A stretch of 64,000 nucleotides of DNA, from assembly GCF_000013645.1 (NCBI RefSeq), contig NC_007951.1, forward strand, positions 682,001-746,000, written 5' to 3'. Both the position numbers and the translations under genes were made by a program. Numbering within the stretch: position 1 is the first letter of the stretch; each line of letters begins with the position of its first letter. Below the pieces are notes generated by a model, which ran no database searches, was not told the origin of the DNA, and was given only the letters and a program-made list of their open reading frames with translations. Source of the DNA: Paraburkholderia xenovorans LB400. GTDB lineage: Bacteria > Pseudomonadota > Gammaproteobacteria > Burkholderiales > Burkholderiaceae. Positions 18,672-28,296 of this stretch are shown piece after piece.

Positions 18672-18986
18672 CTATGGATTGGGCTTGGCGCGGCCCGATT
18701 GCTCGACGTCGCGGAACCAGTGTTCCGCGCGAGAGCGTTCGGCAACGGAGGATTGAGGCCGTCGCGCGATCAATTCACGATCGATGAACTGATAGCCCCA
18801 TTCCACCCCGTCCCTGACGGCTTCCTCTTCAGTCAGCCATTCCGGTTGGGTTGTCATGGGACGGTCATAGACCGGCGTTCCGGCACCTCGACTGATGCTT
18901 ACGCTGGCAACCCACGCGCCGCGCTCGTTGGGTTCGGGCCGTACGACGATCTCAAACTCGCCATAAGAAACAGTGCATGTCGGCAT
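18672..18986 (-). CDS. small conserved hypothetical protein (possibly DUF6566-like)
   Basis: 104 residues starting MPTCTVSYGEFEIVVRPEPN, with a strong ribosome site (AAAGGAGAAAACG) before the ATG at 18986. The fold looks like a short beta-sheet protein (YGEFEIVVRPEP, GAWVASVSIS), followed by an acidic helix (EEEAVRDGVEWGYQFIDREL). From memory it resembles a Burkholderiales family of small stress-related proteins (DUF6566), but that is weak. It has no signal peptide or membrane segment. The gap 18987-19201 contains its promoter and that of the divergent DksA-like gene. Confidence 0.6.
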   Translation of the reverse strand: MPTCTVSYGEFEIVVRPEPNERGAWVASVSISRGAGTPVYDRPMTTQPEWLTEEEAVRDGVEWGYQFIDRELIARRPQSSVAERSRAEHWFRDVEQSGRAKPNP

Positions 18987-19201
18987 CGTTTTCTCCTTTG
19001 CAGCGTTCGTGATCGGCATTCGGCGCGGCTGCTTCCCGCAAGAGCCCATCATGCCGTAATTCCATCACCCCCGACAGCAGGATATTCAGCCTGGTTTCGG
19101 CGCGGTGAGGCATGATATACGGGTATGGCCGGTGAGAGGGATCGGCGATACCGGGCTTCACGCTACCGCGTGTCAAGCGAATCCACGCAAGGGGGAAAAT
19201 C

Positions 19202-19582
19202 ATGGCGCAGCAACAGAGTGAGTTGAGTGGGGAGTTCATCGCGCAACAGCGCGAGCGTCTCGAGGCGCTTCGCCGGGAAGTGCTGGGCGGAGAGGAGAAC
19301 ACGCTCTCCGAGGAGCAGGCGGCTCAGGGGGAGCGTGGCGACGAAGCCGAGGAGTACGAGGACGAAGCGCAGACAATGGCACAGAAGGAGGTCAGCCAGG
19401 CGTTGCGTGACGTGAACGAGCATCGCATTGCGGACATTCAGCGCGCATTGCAGAAGATCGAGCAGGGCACCTACGGTCTGTCCGACGAGAGCGGTCTGCC
19501 GATTCCAAAAGCGCGGCTCGAAGCCACGCCGGAGGCGATCTTCACCGTTGAGGAGCAGAGCCGCCGCGAGACCGGCAAGTGA
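19202..19582 (+). CDS. DksA/TraR-like protein lacking the zinc-finger cysteines
   Basis: 126 residues: a long coiled coil (residues ~1-85, rich in Glu, Gln and Arg) followed by YGLSDESGLPIPKARLEATP. That segment is the C-terminal DksA/TraR zinc-finger region, where the usual form is YG-x-C-x-x-(T/S)G-x-x-I-x-x-x-RL-x-A. Here no cysteine is present, so no zinc is held. In the family the coiled coil reaches into the RNA polymerase secondary channel and modulates transcription with ppGpp; cysteine-poor variants of DksA are known. GGGGGA lies about 5 bases before the ATG. The function is inferred from the family only. Confidence 0.8.
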   Translation: MAQQQSELSGEFIAQQRERLEALRREVLGGEENTLSEEQAAQGERGDEAEEYEDEAQTMAQKEVSQALRDVNEHRIADIQRALQKIEQGTYGLSDESGLPIPKARLEATPEAIFTVEEQSRRETGK

Positions 19583-19766
19583 GCGCTTCTCCGTGACGCC
19601 TCGCGGCCGCAGTCGCCAATGCCTGTCATCGGAAAAATCAATATTTCCTTCTTTATGATCCGTTCATAGAATGGCATTGGCGCAATTGTGGGGCCTTGCG
19701 CCGTGGGTGGCGTAAGCCCCTTCGAGTCAGCCTCCAGGGCCCCTGAAGCAGTTCATGGAGTCTCCT

Positions 19767-22049
19767 ATGACCACGCGACGCGAAGTTCCGGGAATCCGGC
19801 CGTATGACGGTCCGGCCGGCGGTTGGGGCGCGCTGCGGGCGACGGCTCAGGCCGTTCGCACGCAGATGGAGAACATCGAGGCGCCGATTACGCTGATGCG
19901 GACCAATCAGCCCGATGGGTTCGATTGTCCGGGTTGCGCGTGGCCGGACAAGGAGCACAAGTCCACTTTCCAGTTCTGCGAAAACGGCGCCAAAGCGGTG
20001 ACATGGGAAGCGACCACCAGGCGCGTGGGACCGGAGTTTTTCGAAAACAACACGGTGTCCTCGCTGCTGCAACGCTCGGATTTCGAACTGGAGGATCTCG
20101 GCCGGCTGACACATCCTCTCGTCTACGACCGCGCCACCGACAAGTTCCGGGCAGTGGAATGGGAGGACGCCTTCGCCCGGATCGGTGAAGTGCTGCGCGG
20201 CTTGTCCTCTCCCGACGAGGCCGAGTTCTACACATCAGGCAGGGCGTCGAACGAAGCCGCGTACCTGTTCCAGTTGCTCGCGCGGGAATACGGCACGAAC
20301 AATTTCCCCGACTGCTCGAACATGTGCCACGAGCCGACCAGCGTCGGCCTGCCGCAGTCGATCGGGATCGGCAAAGGCACGGTGTCGCTGGACGACTTCG
20401 ACTCGACCGAGCTCATCCTCTCGATCGGTCACAATCCCGGCACGAACCACCCCCGGATGATGGGCACGCTGCACGAATGCTCGCGGCGCAATGTGCCGAT
20501 CATCGTGTTCAATCCGCTGCGCGAGCGCGCGCTCGAACGCTTCGCCGATCCGCAGAGCGTGGTTGAAATGGCGACCTTCGGCTCGACCCGCATCGCGTCG
20601 ACCTATTTTCAGGTCGATGCCGGCGGAGACGCGGCCGCCCTCAAAGGCATCATGAAGGCGCTTCTCGTGATGGACGCGGAGCAGGGAAAAACCGTCCTCG
20701 ACCACGAGTTCATCGCGACACATACCCAGGGTTTCGAAGCGTTCGCGGCGGATCTGGAAGCGACCTCATGGGACGACATCGAAAAGGCGAGCGGGCTGAC
20801 CCGTGAAGATCTCGAAGAGGTCGCCATTGCCTATGCGAAATCGAACGCGACGATCGTCACTTACGGAATGGGCGTGACCCAGCATAACAAGGGCACCGCC
20901 AATGTCCGGCTGATTGCCGATCTGCTGTTACTGCGCGGCAATATCGGCAAACCGGGCGCGGGCATCTGTCCGTTGCGCGGACATTCGAACGTGCAGGGCA
21001 ACCGGACCGTCGGCATTACCGAAAAGCCTTCCGAAGCCTTCCTCAAGCAGATCGAGAACGTGCTCGGGTTCAAGCCACCCGCGGCGCACGGACACGACGC
21101 GGTCCAGGCAATGCAGGCGATGATCGCCGGCACGGCCAGGGTGCTGATCTGTCTCGGCGGCAACTTCGCTGTGGCGTTGCCGGACTCCGGGCAGTCGTTT
21201 CCCGCCATGAGCAAGCTCGATCTGAGCGTTCACCTCGGCACCAAGCTCAACCGTTCTCACCTGCTTGTGGCGAAAGAAACGTATGTGCTGCCCGTGCTCG
21301 GCCGCACGGAACTCGACATACAGGCAAACGGCCGGCAATCCATCACCGTTGAAGATTCGATGTCGATGGTCCACGCTTCCTCGGGCAAGCTGAAACCTGC
21401 TTCAGAGCACCTGCGATCCGAGCCGGCGATCATCGCGGGTATCGCCACGGCCGCGTTGCCGAACAGCAAGGTCGCATGGTCGGAACTGGTGGCCGACTAC
21501 GACAGGATCCGCGATCTGATCGAGCAAACCGTGCCGGGATTCGAAGCATTCAATGCACGAATCCGGGTGCCGGGAGGATTCCGTATGCCGCTTCCGCCGA
21601 CGGAGCGCGCGTGGCCCACGCCGTCGGGAAAAGCGATGTTCTCGGTGTACGGCGGCGTCAGGGAAGACGCCGACGTGCTCGGCGCCGACAATGTGCTGCG
21701 TCTCATCACGATCCGCAGCCACGACCAGTACAACACCACCATCTACGCGCTGGACGATCGTTACCGGGGTGTGTTCGGCCGGCGCGACGTGCTGTTCATG
21801 AACGAGGACGATCTGGCCGAACGCGGACTCGAACATGGTGATCTGGTCGACATCGAAACCGTTCTGGCCGGCAGGCAGCTTCGCCTGAAGAAGATTACTG
21901 CAATCGCGTACAACATCGCGCCGGGTTCGGTGGCGGCCTATTATCCGGAAGCCAACGTGCTGGTGCCACTCGACTTCATCGACAAGGAGAGCGGCACGCC
22001 TTCGTACAAGTCTGTTCCGGTTCATGTCATGCGCTCAGCGGAAACCTGA
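19767..22049 (+). CDS. molybdopterin oxidoreductase, FdhF/YdeP family
   Basis: 760-residue molybdenum bis-MGD oxidoreductase of the formate dehydrogenase alpha-subunit-like YdeP family. The start at 19767 is preferred over an ATG 12 bases earlier because GGAG precedes it by 6 bases. CPGCAWP near residue 53 is an N-terminal cysteine motif, and DCSNMCHEP (~181) would hold the molybdenum-ligand region. IVFNPLRERALERF and MGVTQHNKGTANVRLIADLL are typical of the large molybdopterin-binding domains, and the C-terminal beta-barrel begins near LRLITIRSHDQYN. In E. coli YdeP contributes to acid resistance; its substrate is not established. The next gene is a bd-type oxidase 44 bases later, so an electron-transfer role in one operon is inferred. 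Confidence 0.9.
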   Translation: MTTRREVPGIRPYDGPAGGWGALRATAQAVRTQMENIEAPITLMRTNQPDGFDCPGCAWPDKEHKSTFQFCENGAKAVTWEATTRRVGPEFFENNTVSSLLQRSDFELEDLGRLTHPLVYDRATDKFRAVEWEDAFARIGEVLRGLSSPDEAEFYTSGRASNEAAYLFQLLAREYGTNNFPDCSNMCHEPTSVGLPQSIGIGKGTVSLDDFDSTELILSIGHNPGTNHPRMMGTLHECSRRNVPIIVFNPLRERALERFADPQSVVEMATFGSTRIASTYFQVDAGGDAAALKGIMKALLVMDAEQGKTVLDHEFIATHTQGFEAFAADLEATSWDDIEKASGLTREDLEEVAIAYAKSNATIVTYGMGVTQHNKGTANVRLIADLLLLRGNIGKPGAGICPLRGHSNVQGNRTVGITEKPSEAFLKQIENVLGFKPPAAHGHDAVQAMQAMIAGTARVLICLGGNFAVALPDSGQSFPAMSKLDLSVHLGTKLNRSHLLVAKETYVLPVLGRTELDIQANGRQSITVEDSMSMVHASSGKLKPASEHLRSEPAIIAGIATAALPNSKVAWSELVADYDRIRDLIEQTVPGFEAFNARIRVPGGFRMPLPPTERAWPTPSGKAMFSVYGGVREDADVLGADNVLRLITIRSHDQYNTTIYALDDRYRGVFGRRDVLFMNEDDLAERGLEHGDLVDIETVLAGRQLRLKKITAIAYNIAPGSVAAYYPEANVLVPLDFIDKESGTPSYKSVPVHVMRSAET

Positions 22050-22093
22050 TTTTCCGCACAAACGCCGCTATCACCTGGAGCCGTTCACCCATT

Positions 22094-23482
22094 ATGGAAA
22101 TCTTCGATGCATTCCACCTTGCCAGGTTGCAGTTTGCATTCACGGTTTCGTTTCATATTATTTTCCCCGCCATCAGCATCGGCATGGCCAGCTTCCTCGC
22201 CGTGCTGGAATGGCGCTGGCTGCTGACCGGCGACGTCGCCTACAAGGACATGTTCCTGTTCTGGTCGAAGATCTTTGCGGTCGGCTTCGGCATGGGGGTG
22301 GTCTCGGGCGTGGTGATGGCCTACGAGTTCGGCACTAACTGGAGCGGTTTTTCCAGTGTGGCCGGCAATATCACGGGACCGCTCCTGACCTATGAAGTGC
22401 TGACGGCGTTCTTTCTCGAAGCCGGCTTTCTCGGCGTCATGCTGTTCGGCTGGGAACGGGTCACGCCGCGCGCGCATTTCTTCGCCACGCTCATGGTCGC
22501 GGTGGGCACGCTGATTTCCACTTTCTGGATTCTCGCGTCGAACAGCTTCATGCAGACGCCGCAAGGATTCGCTATCGAGGGTGGCCGTATCGTGCCGGTT
22601 GACTGGATGAAGGTGATTTTCAATCCATCGTTTCCGTATCGCCTCGCGCATATGACCATTGCCGCGTTCATCGTGGCGGGCTTCATCGTTGCCGCTTGCG
22701 GCGCGTGGCATCTGTTGCAGGGGCGGCGCGACAAACCCGTCACGCGTAGTTTTTCGATGGCGCTATGGATTCTGCTTTTCCTCACGCCGATACAGATCTT
22801 CGTCGGCGATGCGCATGGTCTGAACACACGCGAATATCAGCCGGCCAAGATCGCCGCGATCGAAGGGTTGTGGGAAACCGAGAAGGGCGGCACGGCGCTG
22901 AACCTGGTCGGTCTGCCCGACATGGATGCGGAAGTGACGCGATATACGCTGCAAGTGCCGCATCTGGGCAGCCTTATCCTGACGCACAGCTGGGACGGAG
23001 AAATTCGCGGCCTGAAGGAATTTCCCCCGCAGGACCGCCCGTATTCGCCGATCGTGTTCTGGACGTTCCGGATCATGGCGGGTCTGGGCATGCTGATGCT
23101 ATTGACCACGCTGCTCGGCCTCGTGCTCAGAGTGCGCGGCCGCCTCTACGAGACGCGGTGGTTTCAGCGTTTCGTTCTGTGCATGGGGCCTTCGGGAATC
23201 GTGGCGTTGCTGGCCGGGTGGATAACCACGGAAGTCGGCCGTCAACCCTGGACGGTGTACGGCGTTCTGCGCACAGCGGACTCTGTGTCGCCGATCGGTT
23301 CCCAGCAAGCGGGCGTTTCATTGCTGATCTTCGTGATGGTGTACTTCCTGGTATTCGGCATGGGCTTCTACTACATGATGAAAATGATGAAGCGCGGACC
23401 GGAAGAGCATGTCGAGCGCCGTGATTCACGCAGGCATCCGGTCCTGCGCAATCGCCCGCTGGATGCACTGGAAGGGGAGTGA
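22094..23482 (+). CDS. cydA: cytochrome bd-type quinol oxidase subunit I (CIO-like)
   Basis: 462 residues with about nine membrane helices. FHIIFPAISIGMA carries the haem b595-ligating His (residue 21), LAHMTIAAFIVAGF the second His, and GRQPWTVYGVLRT the diagnostic GRQPW motif of subunit I. The Q-loop between helices 6 and 7 is short, as in the cyanide-insensitive oxidases (CIO) rather than in E. coli CydA. The enzyme reduces oxygen to water with quinol at the inner membrane, with high oxygen affinity or cyanide resistance. It overlaps no gene; CydB starts 5 bases after its stop. Confidence 0.96.
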   Translation: MEIFDAFHLARLQFAFTVSFHIIFPAISIGMASFLAVLEWRWLLTGDVAYKDMFLFWSKIFAVGFGMGVVSGVVMAYEFGTNWSGFSSVAGNITGPLLTYEVLTAFFLEAGFLGVMLFGWERVTPRAHFFATLMVAVGTLISTFWILASNSFMQTPQGFAIEGGRIVPVDWMKVIFNPSFPYRLAHMTIAAFIVAGFIVAACGAWHLLQGRRDKPVTRSFSMALWILLFLTPIQIFVGDAHGLNTREYQPAKIAAIEGLWETEKGGTALNLVGLPDMDAEVTRYTLQVPHLGSLILTHSWDGEIRGLKEFPPQDRPYSPIVFWTFRIMAGLGMLMLLTTLLGLVLRVRGRLYETRWFQRFVLCMGPSGIVALLAGWITTEVGRQPWTVYGVLRTADSVSPIGSQQAGVSLLIFVMVYFLVFGMGFYYMMKMMKRGPEEHVERRDSRRHPVLRNRPLDALEGE

Positions 23483-23486
23483 CGCC

Positions 23487-24494
23487 ATGCAGATCGATCT
23501 TCCTGTCGTATGGGCCGCGATCATCGGACTCGGCGTCTTCATCTACGTGATGCTGGACGGTTTCGATCTCGGCATTGGCCTGCTGTTTCCGTTCTTCGAG
23601 GAGAAAGGCGACCGGCAGGTGATGCTCAATACCATCGCGCCGGTCTGGGACGGCAACGAGACGTTTCTCGTGCTCGGCGGCGCCGGGCTTTACGGGGCGT
23701 TTCCGGTGGTCTATTCGACACTGCTGCCGGCTAACTATCTCCCGCTCATCCTGATGGTGGTGGGCCTGATCTTCCGCGGAGCGGCCTTCGAACTGCGCGG
23801 CAAGGCAGTCAGGACCCAGCATGCGTGGGACCTCGCCTTCATGGGCGGTTCCGCGCTCGCGGGGCTTTGCCAGGGCATCGTGCTGGGGTCGCTGCTGCAA
23901 GGCATCCGGATCGTCGACGGCCGTTTCGCCGGCGGCCCGTTCGACTGGCTCTCGCCGTTCAGCCTGTTCTGCGGAATCGGTGTGCTCACCACCTATGCGG
24001 CGCTCGGCTGCGGCTGGCTCATCCTGAAGACGGATGGTGAATTGCAACGCAAGATGCGCGAGGTGATGCGCCCGCTCGTGAGCGTTCTGCTCGGCGTCAT
24101 GGCCGTCGTGAGTCTATGGACGGTGATCGGCTTGCCGGCAGTCGCACATCGCTGGTTCGGCAGCGGCAATCTCGGCTGGTTCCTGCCGGTGCCGGTTCTC
24201 GTGATCGTATGCGTGTGGGGCATCTTCCGCTCGCTGCGGTTGCGGCACGAAGCGACGCCTTTCCTTCTCACGCTCGCGCTATGCTTTCTCGGCTACAGCG
24301 GTCTGCTCATCAGCATCTGGCCGAACATCGTTCCGCCTTCCCTGACGATCTGGGAAGCGTCGTCGAGTCATTCGAGCCAGCTGTTTACGCTGGTCGGCAC
24401 GGTGATCGTGCTGCCGGTCATTCTTGTCTACAACGTCATGCAGTATCGCGTGTTCCGCGGCAAGGTGAGGGAAGGGGACGCCGGCTACCATTGA
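23487..24494 (+). CDS. cydB: cytochrome bd-type quinol oxidase subunit II
   Basis: 335 residues, ATG at 23487 after AGGGGAG. It begins MQIDLPVVWAAIIGLGVFIYVMLDGFDLGIG, the conserved subunit II opening (shown here in pieces: VMLDGFDLGIGLL), and NTIAPVWDGNETFLVLGGAG is the second signature. About eight membrane helices follow. It pairs with the preceding subunit I in the inner membrane. No CydX/CydS-type small subunit is seen next to it; a possible DUF2474-like small protein lies 8 kb away at 32565. Regulation is not visible, but Fnr-type control is common for this operon. Confidence 0.96.
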   Translation: MQIDLPVVWAAIIGLGVFIYVMLDGFDLGIGLLFPFFEEKGDRQVMLNTIAPVWDGNETFLVLGGAGLYGAFPVVYSTLLPANYLPLILMVVGLIFRGAAFELRGKAVRTQHAWDLAFMGGSALAGLCQGIVLGSLLQGIRIVDGRFAGGPFDWLSPFSLFCGIGVLTTYAALGCGWLILKTDGELQRKMREVMRPLVSVLLGVMAVVSLWTVIGLPAVAHRWFGSGNLGWFLPVPVLVIVCVWGIFRSLRLRHEATPFLLTLALCFLGYSGLLISIWPNIVPPSLTIWEASSSHSSQLFTLVGTVIVLPVILVYNVMQYRVFRGKVREGDAGYH

Positions 24495-24531
24495 GGGTGA
24501 CGGCGCAGTCGGGTGATTACAAGAGCACATC

Positions 24532-25443
24532 ATGATTGTGAGGCCAGGGCAAAACTGGTTCCGGCTGCTGTTTGTCTGGAACGGTTCCGTGTTGCAGTCG
24601 ATCATTCCCCAGCTGATCTTCATGGCGATTGTCAGCAGTCTCGCCGTTCTGACACAGGGGCGTATTTTCGGCGCGAAGATTCCGCTCAATACGGCGCCCT
24701 TTACCTTATTCGGCCTCGCTCTGGCGATCTTCCTTGCGTTCCGCAACAACGCAAGTTACGAGCGCTTCAACGAGGCGCGTCATCTCTGGGGCAGCCTTCT
24801 GATCTCGGCACGCGCGCTGACCTCGCAGATGCTGTGCTATGTCCCGCGCGGCGAAGACAGGATTCGAATGGCTCATGGATTGATTGCGTGTGTGTACGCG
24901 CTCAAGCATCAATTGCGCGGGACCGATCCGAATCCCGATCTCATCCGCTTTCTCGGCCGCACCCGAACCGAGGCGTTGCAGCACGCCTGTTACAAACCGG
25001 CCGCGCTTCTCAATGAGCTTCGGCGCGACTTTGCCGATCTGCAGGTCCGGGCCGTGGTGTCGGAGACCAAGCTGTGGATGTTCGATGCGCAGGTCAACGA
25101 ATTGGGAAAGACCATTGGCGGATGCGAGCGGATCGCCTCCACGCCGATTCCGTTTGCCTACAGTGTGTTGCTTCACCGCACCGTCTATGCCTATTGCGTT
25201 TTACTGCCATTCGGTCTCGTCGACTCGACGGAGTTTTTCACGCCGCTTCTTTGCGTTTTCATTTCCTATACGCTGATCGCGCTCGAAGCGATTGCCAGCG
25301 AAGTGGCTGAGCCGTTTACCGTCGCGCCGAATGCACTGGCGCTCGACGCAATGACCCGCAATATCGAACGATCGATTCTCGAACTATGTGGCTGCGAGCT
25401 GCCCGATGAGGTCGTGCCGGTGCGCCCGTATCAGCTGACGTGA
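24532..25443 (+). CDS. bestrophin-like channel (UPF0187 family)
   Basis: 303-residue membrane protein. Early helices (NGSVLQSIIPQLIFMAIVSS) and AFRNNASYERFNEARHLWG match the bacterial bestrophin-like family, whose E/R-rich motif follows the second helix. Bacterial members form pentameric anion or sodium channels. It starts 37 bases after cydB in the same direction; the ribosome site is not strong. Being linked to a bd oxidase and a molybdoenzyme suggests a role in ion balance during low-oxygen or acid conditions, but that is inference. Followed by a 241-base gap (25444-25684) with no clear feature. Confidence 0.85.
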   Translation: MIVRPGQNWFRLLFVWNGSVLQSIIPQLIFMAIVSSLAVLTQGRIFGAKIPLNTAPFTLFGLALAIFLAFRNNASYERFNEARHLWGSLLISARALTSQMLCYVPRGEDRIRMAHGLIACVYALKHQLRGTDPNPDLIRFLGRTRTEALQHACYKPAALLNELRRDFADLQVRAVVSETKLWMFDAQVNELGKTIGGCERIASTPIPFAYSVLLHRTVYAYCVLLPFGLVDSTEFFTPLLCVFISYTLIALEAIASEVAEPFTVAPNALALDAMTRNIERSILELCGCELPDEVVPVRPYQLT

Positions 25444-25684
25444 GTTGTCTTCATCGACGCATCCTGTCGGTCCGCTTCGCTGTTGCACCGGACGACACCC
25501 GATGACACCAGACGCGGCGCACAAACTGTACTCCTGGAATTCCGCGCAGACTGTGCGTCCCCTACACAGCGCCCGCGCACTATCCTGCCCGCAGGTCGAT
25601 CATGGGCTGGCGGCGCGTGCTGTCAGCCAGGTTGACCGCCACCGTTTCGTATCCCGCCGCACGCTGCCCACTTCCGGATAGACC

Positions 25685-26788
25685 GTGACCATCATCGACC
25701 TGCCAGTAGCCGCTGATATGGCATCCCGCTTTGGCGTAACCGCCGGCGGGGTTGTGTCCACGTTCGACAAGCTCGGTCGTCCGCTGCGGGATCTGCGTCT
25801 GTCCGTCATCGATCAATGCAATTTCCGCTGTACGTACTGCATGCCGCGAGAAACTTTCGGCGCGGACTATCCGTTCCTGGCGTCTTCGGAACGCATGTCG
25901 TTCGAACAGATTCTCAAGCTCGCGAAAGCGTTCACGCTTCTCGGTGTGGAGAAGATCCGCATCACCGGCGGCGAGCCGCTCCTGCGGCGCGGGCTCGAAT
26001 CCCTGATCGAACAGCTCGCGAAACTGACGACTGCGAGCGGCAAGCCGGTCGAACTCGCATTGACGACCAACGGCTCGCTGCTCGCCGCGAAGGCGCGCTC
26101 GCTGCGCGACGCCGGCCTCGGTCGGGTGACCGTGAGCCTCGACGCTGTGGAGGACGCCGTGTTTCGCCGGATGAGTGACGTCGACATGTCCGTTGCACGA
26201 ATACTGGATGGGATCGAGGCAGCGCGCGCAGTGGGACTCGAACCGATCAAGGTCAATTCAGTGATCGAGCGGGGCGTGAACGAGAGTCAGATCCTGCCGC
26301 TCGTGCGGCAGTTCAGAGGCACCGGCGTAGCGGTGCGTTTCATCGAATATATGGACGTGGGCGGCGCGGGCGGCTGGTCGAACACGAAGGTAATGACCGC
26401 CCGCGAGATACGCGGGATCGTCGAATCGGAGTTTCCTCTGGTGCCCGTCGTCGTTCGTGAGCAGAGCGGCACCGCCGTCAATTATCTCCATGCCGACGGC
26501 GCGGGCGAAGTCGGATTCATAGCGAGCGTGTCGCAACCGTTCTGCGGGTCCTGTTCGCGCGCCCGCGTATCCGCCGACGGTCAGCTTTATTCCTGTCTGT
26601 TCGCCACACATGGCACGGATCTCAGGCCCTGGCTTACCGACACCGCCACTGCCGGCCAACTGGCGGAGCGTGTGCGCAGCCGCTGGACGCAACGCGACGA
26701 TCGCTACTCGGAGCTACGCTCGACACAGCGCAAGCCGGCATCGGGAAAAGTCTATCCGACGGTGCGCATGTCGCTGGTCGGCGGTTGA
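25685..26788 (+). CDS. moaA: GTP 3',8-cyclase, molybdenum cofactor biosynthesis
   Basis: 367 residues with a GTG start at 25685; later in-frame ATG codons are possible. IDQCNFRCTYCMP is the radical-SAM CxxxCxxC cluster (residues ~45-52), RITGGEPLLR is the SAM-binding GGEP motif, and CGSCSRARVSADGQLYSC carries the C-terminal C-x2-C-x13-C second iron-sulfur cluster of MoaA. With MoaC it turns GTP into cyclic pyranopterin monophosphate, the first step to molybdopterin. No other moa/mob genes are here, so this is probably a second moaA kept to supply the molybdoenzyme encoded 3.6 kb upstream. It is convergent with the MocR gene. Confidence 0.95.
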   Translation: MTIIDLPVAADMASRFGVTAGGVVSTFDKLGRPLRDLRLSVIDQCNFRCTYCMPRETFGADYPFLASSERMSFEQILKLAKAFTLLGVEKIRITGGEPLLRRGLESLIEQLAKLTTASGKPVELALTTNGSLLAAKARSLRDAGLGRVTVSLDAVEDAVFRRMSDVDMSVARILDGIEAARAVGLEPIKVNSVIERGVNESQILPLVRQFRGTGVAVRFIEYMDVGGAGGWSNTKVMTAREIRGIVESEFPLVPVVVREQSGTAVNYLHADGAGEVGFIASVSQPFCGSCSRARVSADGQLYSCLFATHGTDLRPWLTDTATAGQLAERVRSRWTQRDDRYSELRSTQRKPASGKVYPTVRMSLVGG

Positions 26789-26871
26789 GGCTTCGTCGGT
26801 CTTTGTGAAGGACGCCGGGCACAACGTGCAGAGCCGCCATGAAAGCGCGGGCGGCGACGGCCGGCATACCG

Positions 26872-28296
26872 CTAACTGGCACACATCGAAACGAGCTTGC
26901 CGACGGTAATCACCGCCTGCTCGATTTCGCCCGACCACGGGCTGCTGTAATTGAGGCGGATGAAATTCCGGTAGGTCGTCTCCGAAACCGAGAACATATA
27001 GCCCGGTCCGATCGTGATGCCCTGATCGAGAGCGAGTTTATAGAGCCGCATCGAGTCGACCCTGGGCGGCAATTCGACCCACAGCACGTATCCGCCCGCA
27101 GGGTTGGACATGCGTGTGCCCTCGGGAAAGAAACGCGAGACGATCGCTTTCATGAGATTGGCCTGCTGCGCATACGCTTTGCGCACCTTGCGCAGATGAT
27201 GCTCGAAGCCATCGCGTTCGAGGAATTCCGCAATCGCCAGTTGCGGGATCGACGGAGAGGTCAGCGTGTTGAGGAACTTGAGCTTCTCGACCTGATCGCG
27301 ATAGCGCCCCGGCAACGCCCAGCCGATCCGGTACGCCGAGGTAAGGCTCTTCGAGAAAGACGAGCAGTGAAGCACCAGCCCTTTCGTGTCGAACGACTTC
27401 AACGTGCTCGGGTGCGGACTGTCGAAGTGCAGTTCATTGTAGACACCGTTTTCTATGACCGGAATGTTCCGCTTCGTCAGGAGTTCGACCAGTTCGCGCT
27501 TGCGTTCGTCGGGCATCAGAAAACCCAGCGGATTCTGGAAGTTCGGCATGACCATGCAGGCGGCGATGGGTTGCGATTCCACGATCGCCGCAAGCGCCTC
27601 GATATCGATGCCATGTTCCGGATGGGTCGACACCTCGATCGCCTTCATGCCCATCCGTTCGATTGCGTGGAGCATTGCGTAGAACGTCGGTGACTCGACA
27701 GCGATCACATCACCGGGTTTCGCGACCGCCTGAAGGCAGAGGTTGATCGCCTCTGTCGCGCCGACCGTGATGATGATCTCGTTCGGATCGACGGCCATGC
27801 CATTCTCGAGGTAGCGGCGCGCGATCTGGCGCACGAGCTTCGCATTGCCGGGCGGCAGCGCGTCCGTAACGCCCCATTGCGCCTTGCCGCGCCCGGCGTC
27901 GTAGGCGTAGCGGTTGATCCTTTCGAATGGGAACAGGCTAGGGTCGGGGTAGGGCGAACCGAGCGGCACCGCATCGTCCACACCGATCGAGCGCAGCGTC
28001 GAGAGCACCAGCCGGCTGACGTCGACAGGCGAAGAAATCGGGATCGGTTTCGACGGCCGGAGCTCCAGCGCCTTACGCTCGCTCTCGTCGCGGCGATTGA
28101 CGAAATAGCCCGACTGGGGCCGGCTTGTCACGAGGCCACGGCTTTCGAGCAGCAGATACGCGCGGATCGCGGTGGTGACGCTGATCCGGTGCTGCTGGCT
28201 GATCTGCCGTACCGACGGCAGGCGTTCGCCATGACGGTACACGCCTTGCCGGATCGATGTTTCGATGTCTTCTGCAAGCTTCTCATAGAGATTCAT
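26872..28296 (-). CDS. MocR-type regulator: GntR DNA-binding domain fused to aminotransferase
   Basis: 474 residues. AAAGGA stands 8 bases before the ATG at 28296. Residues 1-75 form a GntR winged helix (MNLYEKLAEDIETSIRQGVY, RLPSVRQISQQHRISVTTAI). The rest is a fold-type I aminotransferase: TVGATEAINLCLQAV, SPTFYAMLHAIERMG and the probable PLP lysine in HCSSFSKSLTSAYRIGW. MocR regulators sense PLP-linked ligands and usually control vitamin B6, amino acid or transport genes near them. The nearest target could be the divergent LysR gene or itself; the 270-base gap 28297-28566 is the only place for operators, and I see no clear repeat there. Confidence 0.9.
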   Translation of the reverse strand: MNLYEKLAEDIETSIRQGVYRHGERLPSVRQISQQHRISVTTAIRAYLLLESRGLVTSRPQSGYFVNRRDESERKALELRPSKPIPISSPVDVSRLVLSTLRSIGVDDAVPLGSPYPDPSLFPFERINRYAYDAGRGKAQWGVTDALPPGNAKLVRQIARRYLENGMAVDPNEIIITVGATEAINLCLQAVAKPGDVIAVESPTFYAMLHAIERMGMKAIEVSTHPEHGIDIEALAAIVESQPIAACMVMPNFQNPLGFLMPDERKRELVELLTKRNIPVIENGVYNELHFDSPHPSTLKSFDTKGLVLHCSSFSKSLTSAYRIGWALPGRYRDQVEKLKFLNTLTSPSIPQLAIAEFLERDGFEHHLRKVRKAYAQQANLMKAIVSRFFPEGTRMSNPAGGYVLWVELPPRVDSMRLYKLALDQGITIGPGYMFSVSETTYRNFIRLNYSSPWSGEIEQAVITVGKLVSMCAS

